Shown: piece by piece, positions 9,731 to 20,160 of the stretch | Position numbering within the stretch: the stretch's first letter is position 1 | Layout: each line of letters begins with the position of its first letter | Program-made: the position numbers and the translations under genes | Source of the DNA: Blattamonas nauphoetae | Lineage: Eukaryota; Preaxostyla; Oxymonadida | Reading direction: 5' to 3' | Assembly: GCA_033064195.1 (NCBI GenBank) | Contig: JARBJD010000165.1 | Coordinates: 1 to 64,000, forward strand | Length of the DNA stretch: 64,000 nt | The notes under the pieces: generated by a model | What the model saw: the letters and a program-made list of their open reading frames with translations, nothing else | Databases searched by the model: none | Told to the model about the DNA's origin: nothing

Positions 9731-10552
9731 TCAAGCCCCTTCCTTTTCACTGACACTTCCACAGGAGCTTGTCGTGTTCAAAAGCAATGATGATGCGAGC
9801 GTTGTCGTGATCGAACAGCCATCTGTCGTTGTTCGTGGCAATCCAGAAAAATCAAACAGGGCGCCACTTCCACCAATCAGACAAGCATCACGAACTTCAA
9901 GATCACTTCCTGTCACCAACACTTCCATTCCGAGCCAACATGATTCCTGATTATGTGCCGTCCAATAATCAGACGTTTCGAGGCTCGTCAGAGGCAGAAG
10001 ACAAGGAAAACACGATGATGTGTGCCAGCTGTCAATAATGGTGATCGAACTTATTTTCCTCGAATTTCCTCCAACAATCACAAAAGGCGTCCGTTCTGAG
10101 TTCGAGATCATTTGACTCCCCCCAATCCGAACATAAGATCCACAAATCGTTGCGATCGACGAATTAACTGATCCACAGTCGAATGTCAGTTCCGACATCC
10201 AAATTGTCGAATTCGAGATTCTGAATAGTTGATTCCGCGTGGTTTTCTTTTCATCTGCAGATCTGTTCGATTCTGAATGTCCTGAGAAATCTTCATCGTT
10301 CTTCATTGATGATGGAAATATTATTGATTCCTTTCCATTCATATTCATGGTTATGGACGTGATTTCAAAGTTCGACACATGATATCGGCCATTCGGGATC
10401 ACTATGTCGGATTTTGTGATCAGGTTATTGCTGTCTTCATTTTGTCTTTGTTGGGAGATGAATGTGTCCAAAGGTAGTGAATCTGGGGAGGAAGTTTGAT
10501 GTTGCGACTTCGTGATGGCCAGAATGACAGAAATGAGGGAGATTAATCGCAT
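9731..10552 (-). CDS. Short beta-helix surface-protein paralogue (273 aa)
   Basis: The start is set at 10552 because the residues after it form a signal peptide (MRLISLISVILAI), and the 11362-13614 gene has a matching start. The two proteins align through the N-terminal part: DIVIPNGRYHVSNFEITS here, EIVLPNDRYHSSNYEVTS there, then NSERTPFVIVG in both. This member stops after about 270 residues, without the long repeat region, IPT-like domains or membrane anchor seen in others. It is probably a truncated or secreted member of a surface-protein family with parallel beta-helix repeats. Clear homology to its neighbour makes the frame real; whether it is expressed is unknown. Confidence 0.7.
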   Translation of the reverse strand: MRLISLISVILAITKSQHQTSSPDSLPLDTFISQQRQNEDSNNLITKSDIVIPNGRYHVSNFEITSITMNMNGKESIIFPSSMKNDEDFSGHSESNRSADEKKTTRNQLFRISNSTIWMSELTFDCGSVNSSIATICGSYVRIGGSQMISNSERTPFVIVGGNSRKISSITIIDSWHTSSCFPCLLPLTSLETSDYWTAHNQESCWLGMEVLVTGSDLEVRDACLIGGSGALFDFSGLPRTTTDGCSITTTLASSLLLNTTSSCGSVSEKEGA

Positions 10553-10872
10553 GTGACTTTTAAACGTTGGCCCAAAATAAGTCCTGACACTACGAACTTT
10601 GGTGAATTCTCTAATAATAAGGCTTTTCTGACGAGCTGGTGACTTGATGAGTGTTGTGTCACTCATTTCGATACAGACAGAATCTCTTCCATCTCTCAAA
10701 ATCAAAGAAAGTCGTGTTTGTTGAAATGGGCAAGAAGACCATGTGCAGGCATGGGATCCGATCAGACCGATCTCACCCTTTTTCGATCTCACCTCCTGCT
10801 TTCTTTCAATTCGCCTCTAAAAGCTTTTCAAAATACGTTTTTTCACAAATTTCTTTATCAAAACTGAAATGA

Positions 10873-11361
10873 AGAATCAGAAAGTGAAGTCAAAACAAGC
10901 CCATTGATGCTGTTGGATACTCCTGATCGGAGTCTGAATCACAAATTCAAAGAGGATAAACGTGAGTTAAGAGAAGGAAAGGCTCCGATTACACGTTTTT
11001 GTTGGAAATGAGTTCAGCTGGAATGAGTTACGGACTGTTTCAAGTTTTGAACAGGGAAAGACGCGTCATCAAGCCGTTTTCGCGGTAATAAGAGAGAAGG
11101 GAAGTCATTAGAGGTGAAGTGGAATCATTTTGGACATGAAATATTCTAAAATCAGAGAGAAAAAATATGAAAAGTTGGAGAAATAGATACGCTTAAATAG
11201 GAGACTGATCTCACCCAAAAATCTCATCGTGAGATCAAAAGATCTCACGATAAGCTTAAAAGTACTCACGCCTCCCAACCCTGACCATGTGAATGTTAAT
11301 TAAGGAAGGCCAAACATTACATTTCGCCTAATATTCTCTATTTTGGACATACAGTCCTGTC
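10873..11361. other. Intergenic region with one strong hairpin
   Basis: About 0.5 kb between two surface-protein genes on the same strand. It has no supported gene. It holds the inverted repeat listed separately at 11223-11254, just past the 3' end of the 11362-13614 gene. Confidence 0.5.
11223..11254. repeat. 14-bp inverted repeat with 4-base loop
   Basis: Arms CTCATCGTGAGATC and GATCTCACGATAAG pair at 13 of 14 positions around a loop of AAAA. It lies about 110 bp past the stop of the minus-strand surface gene. It could form an RNA hairpin at the transcript end, or be a protein-binding palindrome. No T-run of a bacterial terminator follows, as expected for a eukaryote. Confidence 0.6.
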
Positions 11362-13614
11362 TCATGACATAGAGATGGATTCAGAGTTCAATTTCTTTCC
11401 GCTCACAATCAATCCCAGCGTTACGCTTGCTTTTGACGATGCGAATGTTGCTTGAAATGTCGATTGATCATGAAGAGTGAACACGAACGTCTCACCATCC
11501 AGACCAGAGCCTTCCAGATTCAGCACTGCCATTGTGTGGCTTTCGTCCAGAACACAATTCGCAGAAAGCAGTGTTGGGTGGAGAGTGACGAGGACGATGG
11601 GAGGGTCTGAAAACGAGACGACGTGATCGGAAAGAGACGCAGCAATGACAGTGTAGTCTTCGAGAGGCAGCTGGAGAAGACCAGCGTCTCCAGTGCTCAC
11701 TGTCATCTTTCCCACTTTTGATGACGACAGAGTGAACAACAACACTCGACCAATATTTGGAGCCTTGGTTGGGTCTGTCCGTTGTGATCCTCCCACATTC
11801 GACACCAACACCAAGAACTGTCCTGACACTGTCCTGTTCAGTGCCACAACAATCTCGACTTCCGTCGTGCTTGTCTGTTGAGCTGTTAGTGACAGGATCG
11901 TTGCCGTTTGGGCTGGTGTTGGGAGAATTGGGTCAGTTGTGAGAGTGGTTGGACCAAATCGATTCCCTTCCGGTGTTGAGGTTGAATCGCAGTTGGAGAC
12001 AGTCAAGAGAGACACAGTTGGGAGAGGATAAGTGTGTGCATCGTACGTGTTGAAGAACATATCATGCCCTTTCGCAGCTGCAGACGAACACCCTCGAAAT
12101 CGGAGAGAGTGTAGTCGGATCGCTGTGCAATGTGAGAAGTGAATAGCACCGCCCTCCCCGCCAGACGACGATTTGGCGAGACAGTTCTGGAAAAGACAAT
12201 TCGAAAATCCCAAATCTGACGGTTGGGCCTTCCATCGGTCCACAAATGCCGCTCCTCCAGCCGATTCTGAGTGTGAATCGAGGAACACTGAGTCTGAGAC
12301 GGAGAGTGAGGTCATGTGGGTGATTGACAGCGAACCACCTCCACTGTACGTGGCGGAACATCCCACAAAAGACGATGAGGAGACAGTGAGTGCGCCCTGA
12401 TTAATGACCTGATAGATCGTAATTGCTGCACCTCCCATCGACGAGCACGTGTCGAACGAACACGATTCAAATTTGAGATCCGCGTCGATGTCGTAGAGAT
12501 CGACAGCTCCGCCAGAGAATTGCGGTGTGCAGTGTTTGAACGTGCAGAGCGAGAAGCTGTGGAGAACATGAGCGGTTGTGAGGTTGGTCTGAGTTGTTTT
12601 GTGTTGATTGTGGTATTCGCTGGTTGTTGTGGTGTGCGTGAAGGAGGTGTTCTTGCTCAGAATTGATCCACCCAAGTTAAGATCGTGAATCGCGGTTCCA
12701 GAAAGATGATTTGTGCAGGAATAAACAGAAGTTCCAATCAACGACTGAGAAACACCTCTTGCTAACCCCACATCACTTCCACAATCCCGCCCTTTCGCCT
12801 CGCTCGAAACAGATCCCATAAAGTCGCTTGTCGTGTTCAAAAAGCATGAAGACGAAAGCTTTGTCTTCACAAAACACATCTCCTTCCTTTCGAGCTGCGG
12901 CCCAAATCTATTAAAGTCAAAAAGTGGGCCTGTTCCAATAATTAGCGAAGCATCCCGAATATAAAGCCCGTGCGAAGCGATCTCCACAGTTTGAGCAACG
13001 TCCTCATCAAACGGCGAGGCTGAGCTGGAAGAATGCGATTCGAGGCTCGCGAGAGGCAAGAGGGAGGGAAAGGACGACGATGTGTGCGAGCAATCAATCA
13101 GTGCGATCGACGTCTCTTCCCGTCCCTCTTCGCCAACAATCACAAACGGCGTCCTTTCTGAGTTCGAGATCACACGACTCCCACGAATCATCACGGAAGA
13201 CGACGAGACTTTTGCCAGCGATGAGCCCGAAGTCCCACAGTCGAATGTCAGGTCAGACAACCGTGTCGTGGAGTTCGAGAAAACGAAAAGTTGATTCCTC
13301 AGTTCTTGCTCTAAATTCCGAGAATTAATACTTTTTGAATTGTTGGGAAGATCAAGAGTGCTCCCCATCGATGATGGATATATGGTTGATTGATTTCCAT
13401 AGAGATTCAAGGTTGTAGATGTCACTTCATAATTTGACGAATGGTATCGGTCGTTCGGAAGCACTATTTCAAGAGTTTCTGGCAGATGATTGAGTGATGG
13501 AAAGATGCGTTGTTCATTGATGAATCCTTCCAATGACAGTAGTTGAGACGAATGATTGAGCGACTGAGCCGCTTTTATGCGAAATATGGTCGATAAGAGA
13601 CATGTAAATAGCAT
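11362..13614 (-). CDS. Beta-helix surface protein with IPT-like C-terminal part (750 aa)
   Basis: The chosen start at 13614 gives a signal peptide (MLFTCLLSTIFRIKAAQS); an in-frame ATG at 13698 is less likely. After a conserved N-terminal part come repeats typical of parallel beta-helix proteins, with phrases such as FKHCTPQFSGGAVDLY, FDTCSSMGGAAITIY and FVGCSATYSGGGSLSI. These Cys-Ser-Gly-Gly turns recur about every 25-30 residues. The last 200 residues look like beta-sandwich (IPT/TIG-like) modules related to those in the 16-20 kb gene. No membrane anchor is visible at the end, so it may be secreted or shortened. It is probably a surface or adhesion protein; the ligand is unknown. Confidence 0.8.
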   Translation of the reverse strand: MLFTCLLSTIFRIKAAQSLNHSSQLLSLEGFINEQRIFPSLNHLPETLEIVLPNDRYHSSNYEVTSTTLNLYGNQSTIYPSSMGSTLDLPNNSKSINSRNLEQELRNQLFVFSNSTTRLSDLTFDCGTSGSSLAKVSSSSVMIRGSRVISNSERTPFVIVGEEGREETSIALIDCSHTSSSFPSLLPLASLESHSSSSASPFDEDVAQTVEIASHGLYIRDASLIIGTGPLFDFNRFGPQLERKEMCFVKTKLSSSCFLNTTSDFMGSVSSEAKGRDCGSDVGLARGVSQSLIGTSVYSCTNHLSGTAIHDLNLGGSILSKNTSFTHTTTTSEYHNQHKTTQTNLTTAHVLHSFSLCTFKHCTPQFSGGAVDLYDIDADLKFESCSFDTCSSMGGAAITIYQVINQGALTVSSSSFVGCSATYSGGGSLSITHMTSLSVSDSVFLDSHSESAGGAAFVDRWKAQPSDLGFSNCLFQNCLAKSSSGGEGGAIHFSHCTAIRLHSLRFRGCSSAAAKGHDMFFNTYDAHTYPLPTVSLLTVSNCDSTSTPEGNRFGPTTLTTDPILPTPAQTATILSLTAQQTSTTEVEIVVALNRTVSGQFLVLVSNVGGSQRTDPTKAPNIGRVLLFTLSSSKVGKMTVSTGDAGLLQLPLEDYTVIAASLSDHVVSFSDPPIVLVTLHPTLLSANCVLDESHTMAVLNLEGSGLDGETFVFTLHDQSTFQATFASSKASVTLGLIVSGKKLNSESISMS

Positions 13615-13934
13615 AAAAGTGAGGCGGTTCGATTCAAAGAAATTTTGGGACGGCAGAATGGAGTTGAGTACAAATGTGATGAATGTCAAGTCTGGCAACG
13701 TGATACAATGGTAAAATTGTCAAGTCTGTATCCGGTGCAAATTTAAACAAAAGGTCGAATTGATTGGATTTGTTAAGGGAGTTGATCAATTGGCACTCAT
13801 TCAATGTTCACTGATCAGACGCAATTATCTCTGATAAACACACCTACATCTGCTCACCCTTTTGCTGGACTGGTTTGGATCTTCATTGTTGCCTTTTAAT
13901 CGTCGATACCTATCTTGAATTGACATTCTTTCAG

Positions 13935-15816
13935 ATGGAGGAATTCAGAAGATCTAAAAGTGAGTTCAAGACTGGCAATGAAACTGTCCAATTCAAGATC
14001 GCTCATTCTGTGTTCAACATTCTCACATCAGGTATATCACATGATTTCATCATGTTGTTGTACTTCTTTGCGAACATTTTCTTTGCGTTTTTATTGTTCA
14101 TTATCCCTTCTTATGATGGTTCAGAATCGTCAAAAATGAAAGAACGAAGTGAGATTGGGATTCGAAGTGGATTGTTGGAGAGCTTTTCAGAACGACTGTC
14201 TTCAATCTGTCCAACCACTCTTTCTGTCTGTCCCTCTTATTCTCTCCATTTAATGAAATTTCTCATTCTTTCTTGGGTGTTTCATTTCAGGCTCTTCTGT
14301 CGAGTGTGCTTGGAGTGATGGTGACATCGGTGTCAGAAGAACGACTGAGACTTCGGAGAGACTTGATTCCTTCTCTCCTTGCCCTCTCATCCGTTTGTTG
14401 ATCTCTTTCATCATGTCCTCTCTTTCTCCTTTACCCTCACCTTCTTTCCCCTTCTTCCTCATTTTTCATCTTTATGCTGTTGTTTTCGTTGTTGTTTTGT
14501 TGATCAGCATGCAGACAGTTCGTTGTCGACACCAGCCACACACTCGCTTGGGTCTGATCTTCTCTCATCTTCATCATTCTCTCGTTCTCTCTCATCTTGT
14601 TTTAATTCGTCTTTTAAGTCTTCTGTGCGGAGGAAACCTTTCATCGATGGAGGCAGAGGGAGTGTTGAGTTCCGGAATTATTGAGAGACTTTGCACTCGA
14701 ATTGAAAGCGAATCAAGCGAACTGGATGTTCTCCCAACACTTCTTGTTTTGGACCGAATGTGCAGTGGATTGAACGAAGTGATCGAAACTCAGAAATCGA
14801 AGCCAACTGACCAAGACACTTCGAACGAAGCGGATCTGTTCTCACTCACTCGTCGTTGTGAGTTCGCGCTTGCCCGAATCGAGGCAGCAGTTCTGGTTGT
14901 GAAGAAGAAAGTTGGAGGACAACGAAATCCCGACAAGAAAACAAAAGAAGTGCAGAAGGAAGTTGGAGGGATGCTTGTCCGTCATTTCCAATCGTCGATC
15001 CACTCATCGAAAAAGGAGATTGGAGAGATAGGGATTGACTTGGTAGCTGTCCGAAGGGAGATGGAAGCAGAAAGAGAAATACTAAAGAAGGCAGAACAGG
15101 AGAGACAGAGAGAGTTCACGATGAAAATGAGAGAGATGGAAGAGATGAAGAAGATGAACGAGGAGCTAATTGAGGAAGGACGACAGAGACGAGAAGAGAA
15201 GAAGAGAGAGGCCGCAAGCAAAAGAAAGGAAGAAGAAGAACAAAGAAGGAATGTGAAGGAAGGAGCTGCAACAATCGAAGTGTTCGCGCGAGACAAGTTC
15301 ACCATTTCTGGAAATGTGTTCACCAAAAGCGTCAGTGCAATTTCTTCTCTCTTCTCACACTCTTTCGGACCGGTTGTTGTTCGAATCACGATTGTTTTCA
15401 AGCAATTGGCAATTGGTGGTCCTGTTGCTGTTGGCCTGATTGCAGCCGACATGGTTGAACAGGCCACACAGCATCAAGGATTCTTCTCAAATCTCACAAG
15501 AGCAGCGAGTTGGAGCCCAAGCCCGAACTTTCGAAGTGCTCGTCAAAATGAAAAGTACTTTCACGAAGGATCAGCATGCAAGGCAGTAGCAGTTGGACAG
15601 CGAGTGGTGATGGAGGCAGATGGACGAGAAGGAAAGAGAACATTGAAGCTGTCACAAGATGGAGAGACGCAGCCAGCCTTCTTCTCCAACATTCCGGTTC
15701 CCTTCCGATTCGGCATTTACACGAACGGACTAAGCGCATCCGTTGAGATTGTGTCATCAGAAGTGTTGAGAGAGCCATCGATGGTTGGGGGGAGATTGGA
15801 AGTGGTGATGGACTAA
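13935..15816 (+). CDS. Helical/coiled-coil protein with SPRY-like C-terminus, five exons (513 aa)
   Basis: Splicing 13935-14031, 14125-14225, 14291-14392, 14508-14551 and 14619-15816 gives one open frame of 514 codons including the stop. All joints keep phase, with GT-AG introns of 93, 65, 115 and 67 nt. The N-terminal half is helical and armadillo-like (IPSLLALSS, DVLPTLLVLDRM). A charged coiled coil follows (REMEEMKKMNEELIEEGRQR). The last 180 residues form a SPRY-like domain with GQRVVMEADGREGKRTLKL, a hydrophobic core and PVPFRFGI. This domain is about half identical to the C-terminus of the kinase at 29197-31264. The ATG at 13935 follows a TTTCAG that could be a splice acceptor, so a further upstream exon is possible. 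It may be a relative of the kinase family that has no kinase domain. Confidence 0.78.
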
Positions 15817-16007
15817 TCAGAGCTCTTCTCCCTTCAGACTTGGGTACACTTCACTCCTCTTCATTTCCTTCCAGTTCTGGAAACCAAACCCAAAGATAAC
15901 ATGAATGGGGAAGTGCATCAAAAGAAAGAGCAGTAAACAATGTCAAGAGAGAAAGTTGCTTCAAAATAAAGTGCTGAAAAGCAGAATGAAACGATATGAT
16001 ACCCAGC

Positions 16008-19000
16008 TCAGCTCTGTACAACCATTTTCAGACCACAATTTGCGAACACAACACGTCGACGGATGATAATAGGGAGTGATTTTGAGGATGTAACCAGCGC
16101 TCCTGTTGATGTGTTTGCTGTTCGTCCAACCACTCGTTTCTCGTCCAGTGTCGCAATTCCCGAAGAAAACAACATCCAGGGACGAGATCCAGTGGTTGTT
16201 TCGAACCACGAGTCTTCAATATTGACGACAGTGTGCTCCGAATGGGTTGAGATGTGGAGAGCGGCTGAGGTTGGAGAGTGAGGATTGGAGTCGACGAAGA
16301 GACAGGACGAGATCAGAAGAGTGCGCGGGGGGATGGGTGTGAAGGAGGGGTGAGTGAAAGCGAGAGAGCTGATTGAGTGATTGATGAACGAGTCCCAACT
16401 CCGCTCTTCTCGAACACACACCCCACAATGTTGAGTTGATGTTGGGCTGTGTGGACTTCTATCAATCCTGCTGTTCCCGACGAGTCAGACGAATCTGCTC
16501 TGATTGTTCTGCTCACTCGACACCCAGTCATCTCAAATGACGATTCCTCATCTTCAGCAACGAAATTGACGAGTGGTGTATACTGTGTTGTTGTTCCCAT
16601 CATCACACAGTCCTTCATTCTGACTGAAATCTGATTTGTGTTGCTATGCGCTCGAATCAAGTTGACTCCGTGTCCAAATGTCATTCCAGACACTTCTGTT
16701 GTGTGAAGGACCATTCTTCCACTGACAACTCGAGCCAGCCCCATCCCGATGCTCTGTCCATCGTTGGTAATCTTCGTGTCTTCTATTTCGAGGGTTCCTT
16801 GCCTGTCGACTGTGAATGCGTAATGAGTTCCATCTTCTTCTGATTGGACTGTCGTTGGGAGCGAAAGAATCAAATGTTCCACTTTCAAGGATCCTTTCTC
16901 GATCTCCACAACTCCCTTCTTCTCTCCGCATTTGTCTCCACTCACTTTCACCACCGCTCGCGATTCTGTCGCTGAAATTAAGATGAGTGTTCTTTCTTCT
17001 CCAATCAACCTGAAACTCCCTCCCATTTCTACACTCCTCAAAACCGAGATTTGCACCGTTTTGTCTTCCATCATCCAGCCCGCTTCCTGTCCAATCAGAA
17101 CTGTTGAGCATGCCAATGATTCATCTCCACATTCGCTTCGGTCATCTGATCCTCCTGTCTTCACAAAAATAACAAAGAAATGAAGATTGTCATCAATCAC
17201 CAGAACTGCCATCGGGTTGAAGAGAGCATGGACGGAATCATCATCTTCAAGTGTGACTGATGTCATGGTATACGACGTGCTGTGCTGGATGGAGCCAACA
17301 GAACCAACAGGAATGACTTCAGAACAAGCTGCTGTGACGTTCTGAACGTTCACAGCGATTGAGAGCGAAGTGTTGAAAGTGATTTTCCATTTCTGGCCGA
17401 CTTGGAAGTGATCTCCAATCGCCCACAACACTCCTCGAGTCCGACGAGCTCCGTCAAAGACAAAATGGGTTTGATCGATGAATGTCGAATCTGTGGCCGA
17501 AGGAACAGGAACTGAGAATGTCACTCCGCTGTTGATATACACTGCAGTCGAGTCGGAGGTTGTCACTGACGCGATCAGATATTCTTTTCCAAACTCAACT
17601 GTGGTCGTTGATTCAGTTTTTCCAGCTGGCACAACAATCTCGAGAACTGTCGCGGATTTCACTGTCACTGATTTCGCTGCGATCGTCTGTGTCGATCCTT
17701 TCACTGAGATCGATGTGATTGTCGGTGTGAATCCCACTCCATTCAATGTCACTGTCACTTCTGTCTTCCCATCGTTCAGCTTCGGATCAGATGTCGCTTC
17801 TACCCGACCAGGCGATTTTGGAACTTCGAAGCGAGCGGTTGGATCAGCAACTCCCTTCACTCCATTCGCGGTCAGGCTGACAATTTGGTAATTCTGATCA
17901 AATTTCAACGAATCTGTTTTGTTGTATATTTCAATATCCAACGAAAACTCCGTGATGAACCCATAAGATCCAGGGAATGTTCCACTCAGCGAAATCTTGT
18001 CTGCATCTGGATTCATCACTTCTCCTTTCATCTCCTGCACATCGATGACGAAAGACCGTCCTGCAGGGAGCCTCTCTCCCGTCATTGCAATGGTTACGCA
18101 GGTCTCGTTCGTTCCCGAGAGTGATCCAACTGCCGAGAAAATCCGAGCAGGACCAACAGGGACTGTGAAAGTGCGAGATGAGTGAACGATTGGTAAGGTC
18201 GGGCTTTCGAGGGTTTTTATTCTGTAAGTCTGTCCATACGCCAGTGCCCCTGTTGGATAGATTGTGATTGACTTACTCTGACTGCTTTCTGTGACAGATG
18301 GTTCATATGAATACGTTCCGAGATCGATCTCTGTGTTTGTCGAATCTGATGTGTCGGTTACGATAAGCTTGAAATCACCGCCAAGGACTTTATCGATGGT
18401 GAGAGTGACGAGAACAACATTCAAATTGTTGGTGTCAAGAGTGGAAGTGATTGTTGTGAGTGTAGGTGGTAACGGCGTTGTGAATGACATCGGAATCAAG
18501 TTGCCGAATTTGCTTGAAATGTCGTGATGCCAAAGAGACCAGTCAGGTTCATCGTCTCCTCCAACGTCGAAGTCGTTGCTGGCGGCAGTTGTGGCTTTCT
18601 TCATGGTAACGATGTTGATGGTTGTGTCGAACTGGAATGCATCCGCTGTGCTGGTCAGTTGAAGTGGCAGCGTGGCTGGCTCACTGGTGGCTTGCCCAAA
18701 GGTGAGTGAAGGGACCACAATCTCCGTTCCAGTCGTCTCTTGCAAGGTTAGACTGTATTGTCTGCTCGTCCCTGTGAACATCCCTTCAAAAGTCACCTCC
18801 AACAGAAATCCATCGTTCGCATCATTCAGCTTCTCTGTCATGGCAACCGAAAGAATGCATGGTCCAACCAACGACGGAAAGAGTGTATACCCGTCAAGCA
18901 TACCCGATCTGGGCAAGAAGGAGGTTGAGAAGCAATCGAATGCCTGTACTTTTTGCACAGTATTAACAGCACAGTCTGACAGCTTCGATGATTCTGTTTG

Positions 19001-20160
19001 ATGGACACACTCATTCTCGAGATAGAGCAAGTCGGACAGGACGATACTTGACGTCTGACTATGCGCACCCACAAAGAGACCACCAACACGATATCCTGTG
19101 TTTCGAGCAAGTGTGGAATTGTGGAATCTGATGAGGAGATTGGTGTAGATGTTGAATGCGTTGGATTGAGATCGAGCCGGTGTTGTAGTGGCCAGCGCCG
19201 ATGTGAGAGATGAATATTCCACCGCCTTCCCCGTTCGTGACCTGACAGGTCTGAAATTTTGATTTCTTGATCCAGACATCGGCTTCAACATTGTGAAGTG
19301 AGATGCCTGCTCCGCTTTTCGAGGAGGATAGAGAGGTGAAAAGGCAGTCCTCCACGTAGACGCGATTATTGAGGACAGAAGTGGCGTTGAAGGCGATGCG
19401 GTCGACGGAAAAGATGAAGTGTTGGTATGAAGTGACGTTGGAGGGGAAGATAGGTTCGGTGATTGGCAACGGATCTGTGTTTGTGACACACGTTGAGAAG
19501 GACGAGTTCATGAGGAGCGACGAACCACGCCAGTTCAGGTTCATTCCGTTTGTCCCGCTCAGATGGTTGGTGCTGTGGGACATCGAGCAACCGATCATTT
19601 TTTGCGTCAGTGACGAATAATGACCGGACGGGGTTCTGGGGCTTCCGTTGCTTGTGGAGTTTCGGAACGAAGTGGAGGTCAGAGACACAGTACAATCGAT
19701 ACCCACTCTTCTATCAGCGGGCGGATGGGTTCCAAAGTCGAAATGGGGGCCAGTTCCAAGTGGGAAGACATTTGAGAGGTATTGCATGCCGTGACCAGTG
19801 ATAGAGAGACAATTAGCATCTGTGATCAGTTCTGATGTTCCTGGATCCTTCATAGATTCCAGCGAGGGGGAAAAGGAGGTTGATCCGCTCACCAACGGAA
19901 GGAGAAAGCTATCGTGTGTTATAGAGATGTGTCGGCATGAGACAATCAAAATTGATGTTTTTGACGAAGGGGTGGTTTTCATAATCACGAATGGAGAGAT
20001 CTGAGGGGACGACACGATCCGACTTTCAGAGATGGAGAAGGCTGAGTCTTCGATCAAACATAACGTTGAGGTATCATTCCCCGATCTCAGTTCAACATTT
20101 TCCAACGAAAATGTGCTGTTCCACACATCAAAGAGGGTGACGAGTTTTGTGCTTTTCTCC
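16008..20160 (-). pseudogene. Broken beta-helix/IPT-like surface-protein gene
   Basis: Homology to the other surface genes starts near 20160 (LENVELRSGNDTS, then SPFVIM) without a signal peptide, exactly where the 84-bp tandem repeat begins. The frame runs to about 19190, then continues in another frame to about 16430, then in a third frame to 16008. At least two frame changes are therefore needed; a small unrecognised intron at one of them is possible. The first part has beta-helix turns (GGGIFISHIGAG). The middle carries several IPT/TIG-like modules of about 110 residues (TEVTVTLNGVGFTP and similar). The last part has a second helix-like region (IVGCVFEKSG). It looks like the remains of a gene of more than 1,350 codons whose 5' end was lost or replaced. 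Confidence 0.7.
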
